From the NCBI GenBank assembly GCA_027886175.1, contig JAJNNQ010000096.1, positions 558,001 through 622,000 on the forward strand: DNA of 64,000 nt, in the 5' to 3' direction. The notes under the pieces were generated by a model. The model had not been told where the DNA came from and made no database searches. It saw only the letters and a program-made list of their open reading frames with translations. Positions within the stretch are counted from its first letter, which is position 1. Each line of letters opens with the position of its first letter. Positions 51,380 to 62,329 of the stretch are shown here, in pieces. The position numbers and the translations under genes were made by a program. This stretch comes from Phylloscopus collybita. Taxonomy: Eukaryota; Chordata; Aves; Passeriformes; Phylloscopidae.

Positions 51380-52675
51380 GAAAGCTCCCTCCCGGTGCAG
51401 AGCCCGGTCCCGGTGCAGAGCCCGGTCCCGGTGCAGAGCTCCCTCCCGGTGCAGAGCCCGGTCCCGGTGCAGAGCCCGGTCCCGGTGCAGAGCCCCCTCC
51501 CGGTGCAGAGCTCCCCTCCCGGTGCAGAGCCCCCTCCCGGTGCAGAGCCCCCTCCCGGTGCAGAGCTCTCTCCCGGTGCGGAGCCCCCTCCCGGTGCAGA
51601 GCCCCCTCCCGGTGCAGAGCCCGGTCCCGGTGCAGAGCCCCCTCCCGGTGCAGAGCTCCCCTCCCGGTGCAGAGCCCCCTCCCGGTGCAGAGCCCGGTCC
51701 CGGTGCAGAGCTCTCTCCCGGTGCAGAGCCCGGTCCCGGTGCAGATCTCCCCTCCCGGTGCGGAGCCCCCTCCCGGTGCGGAGCCCCCTCCCGGTGCAGA
51801 GCCCCTCCCGGTGCAGAGCCCGGTCCCGGTGCAGAGCTCCCTCCCGGTGCAGAGCTCCCCTCCCGGTGCAGAGCCCCCTCCCGGTGCAGAGCCCCCTCCC
51901 GGTGCAGAGCTCCCTCCCGGTGCAGAGCTCCCCTCCCGGTGCAGAGCTCTCTCCCGGTGCAGAGCCCCTCCAGTGCAGAGCTCTCTCCCGGTGCAGAGCC
52001 CCCTCCCGGTGCAGAGCTCCCCTCCCGGTGCAGAGCTCCCTCCCGGTGCAGAGCTCTCTCCCGGTGCAGAGCCCCCTCCCGGTGCAGAGCTCCCCTCCCG
52101 GTGCAGAGCCCCCTCCCGGTGCAGAGCCCGGTCCCGGTGCAGAGCTCTCTCCCGGTGCAGAGCCCGGTCCCCGTGCAGAGCCCCCTCCCGGTGCGGAGCC
52201 CCCTCCCGGTGCAGAGCCCCCTCCCGGTGCAGAGCCCGGTCCCGGTGCAGAGCTCCCTCCCGGTGCAGAGCTCCCCTCCCGGTGCAGAGCCCGGTCCCGG
52301 TGCAGAGCTCCCTCCCGGTGCAGAGCTCCCCTCCCGGTGCAGAGCCCCTCCCGGTGCAGAGCCCCCTCCCGGTGCAGAGCCCCCTCCCGGTGCAGAGCCC
52401 GGTCCCGGTGCAGAGCTCCCTCCCGGTGCAGAGCTCCCCTCCCGGTGCAGAGCCCCTCCCGGTGCAGAGCCCCCTCCCGGTGCAGAGCCCCCTCCCGGTG
52501 CAGAGCCCGGTCCCGGTGCAGAGCTCCCTCCCGGTGCAGAGCTCCCCTCCCGGTGCAGAGCTTCCCCCCGGTGCAGAGCCCGGTCCCGGTGCAGAGCCCC
52601 CCCCCGGTGCAGAGCCCGGTCCCGGTGCAGAGCTCTCTCCCGGTGCAGAGCTCCCCCCCGGTGCAGACCGTGCTG
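51380..52675. repeat. 18/19-bp minisatellite ccctcccggtgcagagc
   Basis: About 70 units: gtgcagagccccctcccg, gtgcagagcccggtcccg and gtgcagagctcccctcccg. Units of 17, 18 and 19 bp mix, so all six frames are open for about 1.3 kb. Larger blocks are duplicated (52240-52330, 52330-52430 and 52430-52560). Confidence 0.97.
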
Positions 52676-52797
52676 CAGTCCCACGGGCCAGCCCAGCCTC
52701 TCTCAGCCCTGAGGGAAGCAGCACTGGGGGGAAGGAGAGGCCAAGAGGCTGCTCGGGATGGGCTCCACAGCTGGCTCTGCAGCCGGGGGCTCACAGA

Positions 52798-52935
52798 TCC
52801 CAGCTCTGCCGGAGGAGGCGTCTGAAACCCCAGCTCTGCCGGAGGAGGGGTCTGAAACCCCAGCTCTGCCGGAGGAAGGGTCTGAAACCCCAGCTCTGCC
52901 GGAGGAGGGGTCTGAAACCCCAGCTCTGCCCGGCC
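52798..52935. repeat. 30-bp repeat with frame kept
   Basis: Four to five copies of cccagctctgccggaggagg plus ggtctgaaac. The period of 30 keeps a ten-residue pattern (SETPALPEEG), but no gene is supported around it. Confidence 0.92.
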
Positions 52936-52939
52936 AGGG

Positions 52940-54035
52940 CCTCCCTGTGGGCCCCGAGGTCCTGGTGGGGAGCAGGAGCAGCTGCAGGGGAGGCTGGAGA
53001 AGCGTTGAACCCCAGAGCCTGGGGCCAGCAGGACAGGATCGGCTCCAGGCTTTGCAGCTGGATCATTTTCAGGGAAAATGGAGCTCAGGGGCTCCTGCTC
53101 CTCTGCTGAGGATTGCTGCCCTGAAAAATCAGGCTGGAGGTCTCACCCCCAATGGATGCAGGTGCTTGAGTAAGCTCAGTCAGGCATTCCATGATTACAG
53201 GAGACTGAATTCACCTGAAACTGGCTCCTGTCCATTCCTGTAGCTGTTGCTTCTGTTACCCCCACCCTTCCCAGCATGGAAACACTTTTTTCCAAGTCTC
53301 TTTGATGTGAATAATTGATCACCAGCTGCAAGCCTGCACCTGGACACCCCATCAGAGTATTCTTTCCACTGGTGGATGAGCAGGAAGAGCCCAAATCGCT
53401 CAGGAAGCAGCAGCCTGAGCAAACCTGCACCAGGAGGCTGCTCTGTGTCTCCCTGGTGCTTGGACAGACTCTGTTCACATCAGCTCCATCTCAGGTAAAC
53501 GGCTCAGCTTGCTGGGAATGAGGGAAAATCCTGATTTGTCAGCCTTTTCAGGTGTGTACTGCCTGCTGGGGAAATCTTTCCGTGGCTGTTGGGGGAGGGC
53601 TGGAATAGCAGGGCTGGGATTGCCAACACACCTGAGTGCCCTGTCCTTCCAAACCCCCCCTGGCAGGGGGAGAGCTGGTGAGATTGTGTGGGTGCCTCAG
53701 AGAGTCCTTCACCTGCAGCCAAACCCAGGGGGTGGCTGAAATCACCTCAGTTCACAGCCATGGATGGTGTTTTAGGGGTTTTTTTTTTTTTTTGGATATG
53801 AGCTGATTACCAGGCTTTTCCCTGGCAGTTGTGTGGGGAGTGGGCAGGGAAGCCTCCGTTGGTCTGACAGTTCATGCCTGGATCTCAGCCAGAGCCTGGA
53901 GCAGAGCTCCAGCTCGATCCCACCTGTTCCCAGTGACATCAGAGCTCCCAGGGATGGTCCCTGGGCCCTCCCTCCTGCAGGGCCAAGAGCTGCTGCTGCA
54001 GGCCCAGGTCTCTCTCACAGGAGCCATTTGCACTG
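52940..54035. other. Intergenic sequence, nothing recognised
   Basis: Balanced, non-repetitive sequence with one T-run at about 53780. No exon or mobile element was supported. Confidence 0.4.
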
Positions 54036-54039
54036 AGAG

Positions 54040-54215
54040 CCATAATTCCATGGAATTCTGGAATGGTTTGGGTTGGAGGGACTAAAAGCCCAGCCCGTCT
54101 CACCCCACTGCCCTGGGCAGGGACACCTTCCCCTGGGCCAGGCTGCTCCAGGCCCCATCCAGCCCTGGCCTCCAGCCCTTCCAGGGACAGGGCAGCCACC
54201 CCTACCCTGAGACAG
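54040..54215 (-). mobile_element. CR1 3' end, antisense
   Basis: ccataattccatggaattct, ggaatggtttgggttggagg, ctgggcagggacaccttccc and tccagccctggcctccagc follow the reversed CR1 3' end. It lies about 115 bp past the CCDC166 stop. Confidence 0.82.
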
Positions 54216-54328
54216 AAGGAGAACATCGCCATGGATCCAGTCCATAAGCGTATTTTATGTATCCCTGTGACAAAGAGCTCCAGCTCCTCTGTGCTCCCGC
54301 TGCCCAAGGGATTTGGTTGCTTGCAGGT

Positions 54329-55240
54329 TTAGTTCCTCCAGGTGACGGACGGGCGGGTTGGGGTCAGCGGCCTGCCCTGGCCGGTCAGCAGGGCAGGTGG
54401 CCGTGCCGGTGCGAGCCGTGCTGCCCGCTGGGCGCACTGGTTCTCCCGCAGCAGCTGCTCCTGCTGGTCCTGCAGCTGGGTCTTGGTGTCCCTGAGGAGC
54501 TCGCAGTGCTGGAGGCGGCCGAGCAGCTCCTGGCGCAGGAGCCTGTTCTCCGCCTTCACCTCTTCCACGTGCTGGATCAGAGCCTGGAGCGCCACCTCGT
54601 CCGCTCCCCAGGTGAGCTCCTGCATCCTCTGATGGAGCTCCTGCTCACAGTCAGCCTTGTCCTGCAGGAACCTGCTCCTGACGGCGTGGGTCTCCTCAGC
54701 ACAGCTGATCCTGGTGACCCGCAGCTCCTTCTCCAGCGCCTTCACCTTCTGCTCCGCCTGCACCTTCTGCTCCTTGTAGGGCTCCAGCTCCTGCAGCTCC
54801 TTGTCCAGGAGCGAGGCCTCGGCCTCCGTGTCCTCCAGGGCGCTCCTCACCTCCTGCTCCTTGCCCTCATAGCGTGGGACCAGCTCCTCCTTCTGCGCCT
54901 GGATTTGGGCCAGGTCCAGGCAGTTCTGGTGGTTCAGAGTGATGACCATACCCGGGGGGTCCTGGCTGAGCTTCGCGCCGCAGGACTGGTAAGACTGGCT
55001 CTGCTCCTGAGTGCCCTGGGCTTCCTTTTCCAGGCCTTTGTTTGCCTGCAGGAGCTGCTCCGCCCTGCCCAGGTAGGTGTCCAGGTGTTGTGTGAGGGTG
55101 CTGCATTCCTCCTGCAGGTACAGTTTCCTCTCCTGGATGGGGTCCACCGTGTCGCTTGGTTCTTCGGGTGCCTCTCCATCCTTGCCCTTCTTTGTTTTGG
55201 ATGCCTCTCCATCCTTGCCCTTCTTTGTTTTGGATGCCAT
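54329..55240 (-). CDS. CCDC166: Coiled-coil domain-containing protein 166-like
   Basis: A single open frame of 303 codons with start at 55240 and stop at 54329. It is almost all heptad-like helical sequence rich in E, Q, L and K. Landmarks shared with recalled CCDC166 (DUF4515 family, related to the basal-body factor BBOF1) include YLQEECSTL, LDLAQIQAQKEEL, ELQELEPYK and ENRLLRQELL in the same order. Residues 2-23 are an 11-residue tandem duplication (ASKTKKGKDGE). The C-terminus is shorter than the human protein (about 439 residues) and ends in a low-complexity R/P/T stretch. Human CCDC166 is an 8q24.3 gene, which agrees with NRBP2 and PUF60 nearby. The molecular function is unknown. A further 3' exon cannot be excluded. 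Confidence 0.85.
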   Translation of the reverse strand: MASKTKKGKDGEASKTKKGKDGEAPEEPSDTVDPIQERKLYLQEECSTLTQHLDTYLGRAEQLLQANKGLEKEAQGTQEQSQSYQSCGAKLSQDPPGMVITLNHQNCLDLAQIQAQKEELVPRYEGKEQEVRSALEDTEAEASLLDKELQELEPYKEQKVQAEQKVKALEKELRVTRISCAEETHAVRSRFLQDKADCEQELHQRMQELTWGADEVALQALIQHVEEVKAENRLLRQELLGRLQHCELLRDTKTQLQDQQEQLLRENQCAQRAARLAPARPPALLTGQGRPLTPTRPSVTWRN

Positions 55241-55249
55241 ATCCCAATC

Positions 55250-56050
55250 AAACTGTGAAATCTGAAATGGAAGGAAAAAAAGACCAGCTCAGAGTCAACG
55301 TTTTGTCCCAGTCCTGCCCTTGTGTTTCCAGCTGGTTCTTCCAGCAGCTCAAATGTTTGACCCAAAACTATCTGGGGTGGAAGCGCAGGTGCCATTCCTG
55401 GATTTGCATTTCCCATCCTTAATTGCCTCAGGAGAGAACCAAAACCACACAATTTTAAAGATTTCTTTTTTTTGCTGTATAATGTTGGGATGTTCCTGCA
55501 GTTTGGAGGAAAAAGTGCATGTCCACCCCCTTCCTCCCTCACTGACTCTCCTGTTTGAAATGGCAGCTGCATCCCAAACCAGTATCTCACATCCCAATTT
55601 CTCTTTAAAAAAAAAAATTATCAGCATTAATTTAATGAGATTCAGGTTTTTGAACACTTTTTAAGCATTAATTTCAGGATTGGCTGCATTCTGAACTATT
55701 TATTCCACTGTAGAATGTTGGAATTCAAGATTTAGAGCTGGAGTCTGACCAGCTCTGATGGGTTTAGTGAATATTTGTAATTAAAAAATCTCATTTCCTA
55801 ATTCAACTCTTGTCAATTCTTAAGGGGAAAAAATTGCAAAATTCCAGGAGATGGGTGAAAACCAGAATAAATCCACCAAATTCCCAGTACAGGCTGCACT
55901 GATGCTGGAATTTTGGGGGCTTGGTGTGGGGGATATATGTGAGGGTCAGAGAATTCCCGTGTCCCCGTGGGAAAAGGACATAGTTGGGATTTGTACAAAA
56001 GTTGGTGTTTTAAGGCACTGACCTTCCCTGCTCTCAGGTTTTTCCCTGGT
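55250..56050. other. CCDC166 5' flank, nothing recognised
   Basis: AT-richer, non-repetitive sequence. A promoter for CCDC166 is expected at the left side, but no clear motif was found. Confidence 0.4.
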
Positions 56051-56164
56051 CCCACCGCTCCCGTTTGCTGCTGGCCGGGCCCTGCGGAGTGTTTGGAGCT
56101 GTGTCCATGGAGACGGAGCTGAGGTCACAGGGGAGGGCGGCGCTGGGAGGCTCCGCGGCGGGAC

Positions 56165-57080
56165 CCCAGCCCAGCCGGGTTCCACGGGGGGCTCTGATCC
56201 CCAGGGACACTCTGCAGTGGGATCCCAGGTTCCACGGGGGGCTCTGATCCCCAGGGACACTCTGCAGTGGGACCCCAGCCCAGCCAGGTTCCAGAGGGGG
56301 CTCTGATCCCCAGGGACACTCTGCAGTGGGATCCCAGGTTCCACGGGGGGCTCTGATCCCCAGGGACACTCTGCAGTGGGATCCCAGGTTCCACGGGGGG
56401 CTCTGATCCCCAGGGACACTCTGCAGTGGGATCCCAGGTTCCACAGGGGGCTCTGATCCCCAGGGAAGCTCTGCAGTGGGATCCCAGCCCAGCCGGGTTC
56501 CACGGGGGGCTCTGATCCCCAGGGACACTCTGCAGTGGGATCCCAGCCCAGCCAGGTTCCAGAGGGGGCTCTGATCCCCAGGGACACTCTGCAGTGGGAC
56601 CCCAGCCCAGCCGGGTTCCACGGGGGGCTCTGATCCCCAGGGACACTCTGCAGTGGGATCCCAGGTTCCACGGGGGGCTCTGATCCCCAGGGACACTCTG
56701 CAGTGGGATCCCAGGTTCCACGGGGGGCTCTGATCCCCAGGGACACTCTGCAGTGGGATCCCAGGTTCCAGAGGGGGCTCTGATCCCCAGGGACACTCTG
56801 CAGTGGGATCCCAGGTTCCACAGGGGGCTCTGATCCCCAGGGACACTCTGCAGTGGGATCCCAGCCCAGCCAGGTTCCAGAGGGGGCTCTGATCCCCAGG
56901 GACACTCTGCAGTGGGATCCCAGGTTCCACGGGGGGCTCTGATCCCCAGGGACGCTCTGCAGTGGGATCCCAGGTTCCAGAGGGGGCTCTGATCCCCAGG
57001 GAAGCTCTGCAGTGGGATCCCAGGTTCCACAGGGGGCTCTGATCCCCAGGGAAGCTCCACAGCAGGATCCCATCCCGGGG
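56165..57080. repeat. 50-bp minisatellite ggggctctgatccccaggga
   Basis: About 17 units of ggttccacggggggctctga plus tccccagggacactctgcag plus tgggatccca. A longer form inserts cagcccagcc (60-61 bp). The minus strand is open in three frames and gives proline-rich false ORFs. Confidence 0.97.
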
Positions 57081-57084
57081 AAGC

Positions 57085-57685
57085 CCTGTCACCAGCACCC
57101 CCAGAGCCTTTCCCAGATTTCCAGCTGCTCTGTCCCAAGCCTGGTGCCTCCATGGGGTTGTTGTGACCCCAGGGCAGCAGCTCGGCCCTGCTGACCCTCA
57201 CTCCACTGACCATGGATCCCATCCCAGAAGTGCAGCCTGGCCAGAGCCCTCTCAGGGGGACCCAGGGGAGGTTTGGTGTGGGCACGTGGCTGATGGAAGC
57301 AGGCAGGAGGCTGTGCAGCTCCTGGAGGTGACTCTGCTTCCCAGACCTTCGGCTTTTCCTGGGGTGCCAGCTCCCAGGGCAGCATGCTGCATTGAATTTA
57401 GTGGGCTTTATGGAATTCATGCATCTGGAAGGGTTAATGATTATTTTAGTGTTTCTTGAAAACCTTGGGATCTGGATGTGGGGAAAGATGGGTGTTGAAA
57501 GGAAAAGAAGCTGTTTCCACCTTCATAGAGATGGTGGCAAAAATCTGCAGGAATCAAGAGGAGTTTTGTTTAACATGACGTGGAAAACTGGGAAATAAAG
57601 CTGAGAAAGGTAGGAAAAAGCAAAAGGATGGAAGAAGCAGGCAAAGCAGGCAAAAAGCTGAAATGGATTTCTTATTCCATATTAT
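57085..57685. other. Intergenic sequence, nothing recognised
   Basis: Non-repetitive. Purine-rich at 57590-57660. No gene or mobile element was supported. Confidence 0.4.
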
Positions 57686-57689
57686 TGTG

Positions 57690-57955
57690 GGATCCTGGGA
57701 GGGACTTTAGAGCTCATCTTGTTCTGCTCCATGCCATGGGCAGGGACACCTTCCTCCAGCCCAGGCTGCTCCAAGCCCTGTCCAACCTGGCCTGGTGCAT
57801 TTCCAGGGATCCAGGGGCACCCTGTGCCAGGGCCTTGTCACCTTCACAGGGAAGGATTTATTCCCAATATCCCAACTAACCCTGCCCTGTGGGAATGGGA
57901 AACCATTCCCCCTTGAGCTGTCACTCCAGGCCTGTGTCCAAAGTCACCAGAGCAG
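57690..57955 (-). mobile_element. CR1 3' end, antisense
   Basis: gggagggactttagagctca, ccatgggcagggacacctt, cctccagcccaggctgctcc and tgtgggaatgggaaaccatt, with tgtcactccaggcc, follow the reversed CR1 consensus over about 260 bp. Confidence 0.85.
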
Positions 57956-58266
57956 GATCAGATGGAGAAAAATGAGAAGGAAATTCATGGATTGAGTAAG
58001 AACCAATTTAATAATTCAGAAGAAAAGTATGGGAAGGGAGAAAAAAAACCCAAAATAGAAGAAAATCTCCCCTCTCCCCCCCCTGCCCCCAACTCATGAA
58101 GCTGCACCCTGACACCCCAGCCATGGCCCAGGGAGGGTGTCCACAGGGCTTGTCCAGTGGCCACCCTGTGGGGGCCTCTCTGTGTCCCCAGCCAGTCCTG
58201 CCATCCTGGTGACACCAGTGGTTCCATCCCTGACTCCTTGTTCACCAGGCACGGTGGCCTCGTGGC

Positions 58267-60132
58267 TCAGGGGGTGCCAGTGACAGCTGCCAGGGCTGCC
58301 AGGAGGAGTCCAGTGAGGCCTGGGGGCTCTCTGGGGACGCTTCTGCCTGGTGGGGGGGCAGAGAAGGGGGTCAGGAAGAGCTCCCTGCTTTGTGCAAAGT
58401 AGAATGAAAAATAGAAATCCCTCACCTCGGGGTGTGAAATAGTGCTGTGTCCAGGAAATAAGCCCACCATCCCACCCCATCCCTATCCCCATCCCATCCC
58501 ATCTCATCCCACCCCAAATCCCATCCCATCCCATCCCACCCCAAATCCCATCCCACCCCACCCTATCCCCATCCCATCCCATCTCATCCCACCCCAAATC
58601 CCATCCCACCCCAAATCCCATCCCACCCCATCCCACCCATCCATCCCATCCCATCCCACCCCAAATCCCATCCCATCCCACCCCAAGTTCCACCCCACCC
58701 CAAATCCCACCCCATCCCATCCATCCATCCCCATCCCAGCCCATCCCATCCCATCCCTATCCCCATCCCATCCCCATCCCCACCCCACCCCACCCCATCC
58801 CCATCCCATCCCATCCCATCCCACCGCATCCCACCCCATCCCATCCCATACCCATCCCCATCCCACCCCACCCCATCCCCATCCCATCCCATCCCATCCC
58901 ACCCCAAATCCCATCCCATCCCCATCCCCATCCCATCCCATCCCCATCCCCATCCCCATCCCCATCCCCATCCCATCCCACCCCACCCCATCCCCATCCC
59001 ATCCCATCCCATCCCATCCCATCCCATCCCACCCCAAATCCCATCCCATCCCCATCCCCATCCCCATCCCCATCCCCATCCCATCCCATCCCACCCCATC
59101 CCACCCCACCCCATCCCATCCCATCCCATCCCATCCCATCCCATCCCATCCCATCCCATCCCATCCCATCCCATCCCATCCCATCCCATCCCACCCCATC
59201 CTCTCCTGTGCCAGGACAGCAGCTGGAGCTGTGCAGTGCCACACACCCAAAGCCCCACCAGCCCCACCACCAGCCCTCCCGTCCCAGCAGCGCTGGAGCC
59301 CCCGTGCCCCCGCGGGCAGCTGCGGTGTCCCCAGCCCAGGGACGTCACCTCGGAACCAGGCGCAGTTGTAGTTGCTGTGCACGCCGTGGGAGCGCAGCCG
59401 GATGTAGGTGCTGTTCCCTTGCTGGCTGACGTTGGTGACCCTGAAGGTCTCAAAGGGCGGGATGAGGACCTCCTCCTCCTCGGGGTAGTTGGAGAAGTCC
59501 CGGATCTCGGCGCCGTAGCAGGTGTCCACCTCGAGGGTGGTGCTGGTGCCGTAGGCCTCGCTGACGTTCCTCCGCAGGGAGGTGGAGGCGAACTGGCCGA
59601 AGCGGACGAGGCGCCCCGGCCGGGCGGTGAAGCGCACGCTGACGCCGCGGTAGACGTGCAGGCAGCGGGGCTGGGCGCGGGCGCTCCGCAGGTCCTGCAG
59701 GGCCGCGGTCAGCAGGAAGTGCAGCGCCTTGAAGGGGAAGGCGCGCAGGTACTCCCGGCGGGAGCGCCCGGCCACGCGCGTGGCCGCGTTGAAGGCGGGG
59801 TACAGGCCCTCCTCCATGGTGTAGGCCAGGAGGGCCACGGCCTGCTCCAGCCGCAGCGGCGAGGCCGGGCAGGGCCGGCTGTCCCACTCGGCCGCCGCCT
59901 TGCTCCAGGCCTTGGCGTAGACGCTGTAGGGGACGAACTCGCTGCGGTTGAGCGCCGGCAGCGCCCTGGCCATCTTGAAGTGGCAGCGCAGGTACTGGTC
60001 ATCGAAGGAGTTGGGGGCCATGTCCAGCGGGATCACCTTGACCGGACCGCTGCGCTCCCGCCGGCGGCGGCGGGGGATGCCGGCGGCCGGGGTCCCGGCC
60101 AGCAGCACCAGCAGCAGTGACAGGAGCTCCAT
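58267..60132 (-). CDS. GPI-anchored ecto-ADP-ribosyltransferase, intact R-S-ExE
   Basis: This is a paralogue of the gene at 45369-46869, same strand and exon layout. Exons are 60132-59349 and 58346-58267, joined in phase 1, giving about 287 residues. A signal peptide (residues 1-18, LLSLLLVLLAGTPA) is followed by an unusual basic run RRRRRER at 21-27. PLDMAPNSFDDQY, YRG with the arginine at 162, FASTSLRR with serines at 183 and 185, and E219-E220-E221 before VLIPPFE complete the R-S-ExE signature of arginine-specific transferases. N-glycosylation sequons include NRS and NST. The last exon encodes a hydrophobic tail (LTGLLLAALAAVTG) for GPI anchoring. The intron is filled by an ATCCC repeat. 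ATTAAA at 58012-58007 is a likely poly(A) signal. Extracellular, membrane-bound action is inferred from family and signals. Confidence 0.9.
58464..59200. repeat. (ATCCC)n array filling an ART intron
   Basis: About 730 bp of catcc, ccatcccat and caccccaaatccc words. On the gene (minus) strand it reads gggatgggat, a dense series of three- and four-G runs able to form quadruplexes. The tract is longest and most regular at 59100-59195. Confidence 0.97.
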
Positions 60133-60199
60133 GGTGGGCAGGGGCTCCTCAGGGACCCCCCGGGCGCTGCGGGGGGCTGTGGCCGGTTCCTCTGTGAGG

Positions 60200-60545
60200 G
60201 GCTGAGGCGCTGGGAATGGGGAGAGCGGGCAGTCCAGGGAGAGGGGCAGCAGCCCAGCTGCATCTCTGGCCGGGAGCCCCCCGGCCGTGTCCCAGCACTG
60301 CCCTCAGCCTGGCCCTGGTCCCCTGGGCCGCTGTCCCCCCACATCCAGCACCCGACCTGCTCCCTGTGGCTCCGCAGCGTCGCTCCCAGGACTCCGACCC
60401 CAAGCGTTGCCTGTGCCCTGGGGTGGGTGTGGGGTCTGGGCGCTGCTCCCTCCCTGTGCTCCTGGACAGGGGATGTAGGGTTCCTTCAGCTTTTTACAGC
60501 TGGGATGGCTGGGCTTGAATCCAGACACTCTCCCTGCTCCTGGGC
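60200..60545. other. 5' flank of the second ART gene
   Basis: GC-rich, non-tandem. A 5' untranslated exon or promoter of the minus-strand gene may lie here, but no motif decides it. Confidence 0.35.
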
Positions 60546-60549
60546 TATT

Positions 60550-60900
60550 TTATTGTCCCCTCACAGGACTCAGAGAAGCCACCGTCCTCTCCAGCCCCAG
60601 GGACGGGCAGGAACCACCTGATAAATCCTCTCAGCCCCCACACAGGTGTGGGGGGTTGAAATAATTCGGCAAAAACACAGGCAAAAACAGAAGGTTGCAG
60701 GAGCAAAGGGAAAATAATACCATTTTATTCTCTGCTTCCCATGAGTAGGTGAAGTCCGGCCACTTCGCAGAAGGAAGGGCTCCGGCACTTGAAACTGTTT
60801 CTTCAGAAGGCAAACATTGTAAATAACAAATTTCCACCCCTTCCTCCTCCTCTTCTGAGCTTTTATATCTGAGCCAAGGCCACGTGGCCTGGGATGTCCC
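60550..60900 (-). mobile_element. Endogenous retrovirus LTR, ERVL-like
   Basis: On the minus strand a TATA box (gatataaaag, about 60868) is followed by gaagaaacagtttcaagtgc, ggacttcacctactcatggg and gagaataaaatgg (AATAAA at 60729-60724), then gatttatcaggtggttcct. This order resembles avian ERVL LTRs. No internal viral genes are attached, so it is probably a solo LTR. Confidence 0.6.
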
Positions 60901-61300
60901 TGGGGTCAGCTGTCCTGGCTGTGTCCCCTGCCAAGGCCCTGGCCCTGCAGGTGGGGGCTGGAGCGCTGGGGAGGTGCCAGCCCTGCCCAGCAGCACCAAA
61001 GCTCAGGGGTGTCGTGGGTCCCACTGTGACCCCGGCACCGGGAGGGCTGCCAGGGGAACAGGAGATCCAGCTCAGGCACAGCCAACACACCGGGGCGAGC
61101 CAAGGTCCCCCCGCGGGGCCCAGGAGGGGACAGAGCCCAGGAGGGGCTGGGGCGGCACCTGGGGACCCCCTGGGAGCTCCCCAGGCTCAGCTCAGCAGCA
61201 GAATCCCTTTAAGCTCTCAACAGTTATTGATTAACTCGAGTTTAGACTCTGCAGAGCCTAAACAGGATCAGGACAGGCCAGGCTGACAGGCCAGGGCCTA
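60901..61300. other. Intergenic sequence, nothing recognised
   Basis: GC-rich and non-tandem. No gene was supported. Confidence 0.35.
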
Positions 61301-61301
61301 C

Positions 61302-61618
61302 GAGATGAGGTTCAACAATGCCAGGTTCTGGGTCCTGCCCTCGTGTCACCACAGCCCCCTGCAGTGACCTGGGCTGAGGACAGAGCAGCTGGCAGGCTGG
61401 AAGAGGACCTGGGGCTGCTGGTGACAGTGGCTGAACAGGAGCCCAGGTGTGCCCAGGTGGCCAAAGGCCAATGGCACCTGGCTGGTTTCAGCCAGAGCGT
61501 GGCCACAGGCCCTGGCCAGGCCTGCGCTGGGCACTGTTCAGTCACCTCCAATCCTGGGTCAGTTTTGGGGCCCTCACAACTAAAGAAGGACATGGAGGGG
61601 CTGGAATGTCTGCAGGGG
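61302..61618 (+). mobile_element. CR1 ORF2 C-terminal and 3' region, sense
   Basis: gaggttcaacaatgccaggt, gaggacctggggctgctggt, tgtgcccaggtggccaaagg, ccaatggcacctggctgg and aagaaggacatggaggggct follow the end of CR1 reverse-transcriptase ORF2. Frames are broken. Confidence 0.82.
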
Positions 61619-62235
61619 AAGGGTCATTCAGCCTCTCCAGATCCCTCTGCAGAGGTTCCTGCCCTCCAGCAGATCCATGCTCCTGCCCAGCCCGTGCCCC
61701 TGTGAACGGGCTGAGTGTCCTTGAGCCCCTTGTCCAGAGCAGTGACACAGACATGAGACAGGGCTGGCCCAGTCCTGAGCCCAGGGAATCCCAGTGGCCC
61801 CAGCTGGATGTGGCCCTTCCCAGCACTGCCTGGCCCAGCCACGAGCCAGCGAGCAGTGCTGCTGTCCAGGCCAGCAGCAGCCAGCTTCTCCAGGAGAATG
61901 TTGTGGGAAGCGGTGTCAAAGCTTTACTGGAGGCCAGGCAGACACATCCACATCCACAGCCTTTCCCTCAGCCGCTGAGGGGGTCACTCAGGCCCAGAGG
62001 GAGATCAGGTTGGTCAGGCAGGACCTGACACCCCGGCTGTGCATGTGCTGTGTGATGAGGAGCTCTGTTCCACGGCCTGCCCAGGCACCAAGGCCAGGCT
62101 GGCAGGCCTGCAGGCCCCTGACCCTCCCTGTGGCCCTGCTTGTGGCTGGGCATCCATCACACCAGCATCTCCAGTCACCTGGGGCCTCTCTGGGCAGCCA
62201 GGAGGGAGGACAAGCAATGGAGGGCGGCTGGGCAA
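61619..62235 (-). mobile_element. CR1 ORF2 fragment, antisense
   Basis: tctccaggagaatgttgtgg, agcggtgtcaaagctttact, ccacagcctttccctcagc and gagatcaggttggtcaggca are reverse-strand CR1 reverse-transcriptase words. It directly abuts the sense fragment, making a head-to-head composite. Not functional. Confidence 0.82.
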
Positions 62236-62329
62236 GCTCTCCCTCGAGACACACATTGTGTCAGCCCCTGAGCCCTCTGCAGAACTGCAATTCTTGTCTT
62301 TGTCACTGCCCTGTGTCCTGGGCTGTGGA

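Noticed and set aside
51170..53109. Six-frame open region of about 500 codons
   Set aside because: It is an 18/19-bp GC-rich minisatellite without stop codons. Openness in all frames shows lack of coding signal.
56034..57420. Proline/tryptophan-rich minus-strand ORFs
   Set aside because: They come from the 50-bp minisatellite, open in three frames, with no signal peptide or domain.
61302..62235. Possible intact CR1 reverse transcriptase
   Set aside because: Sense and antisense fragments are joined head to head and frames are broken, so it cannot be active.
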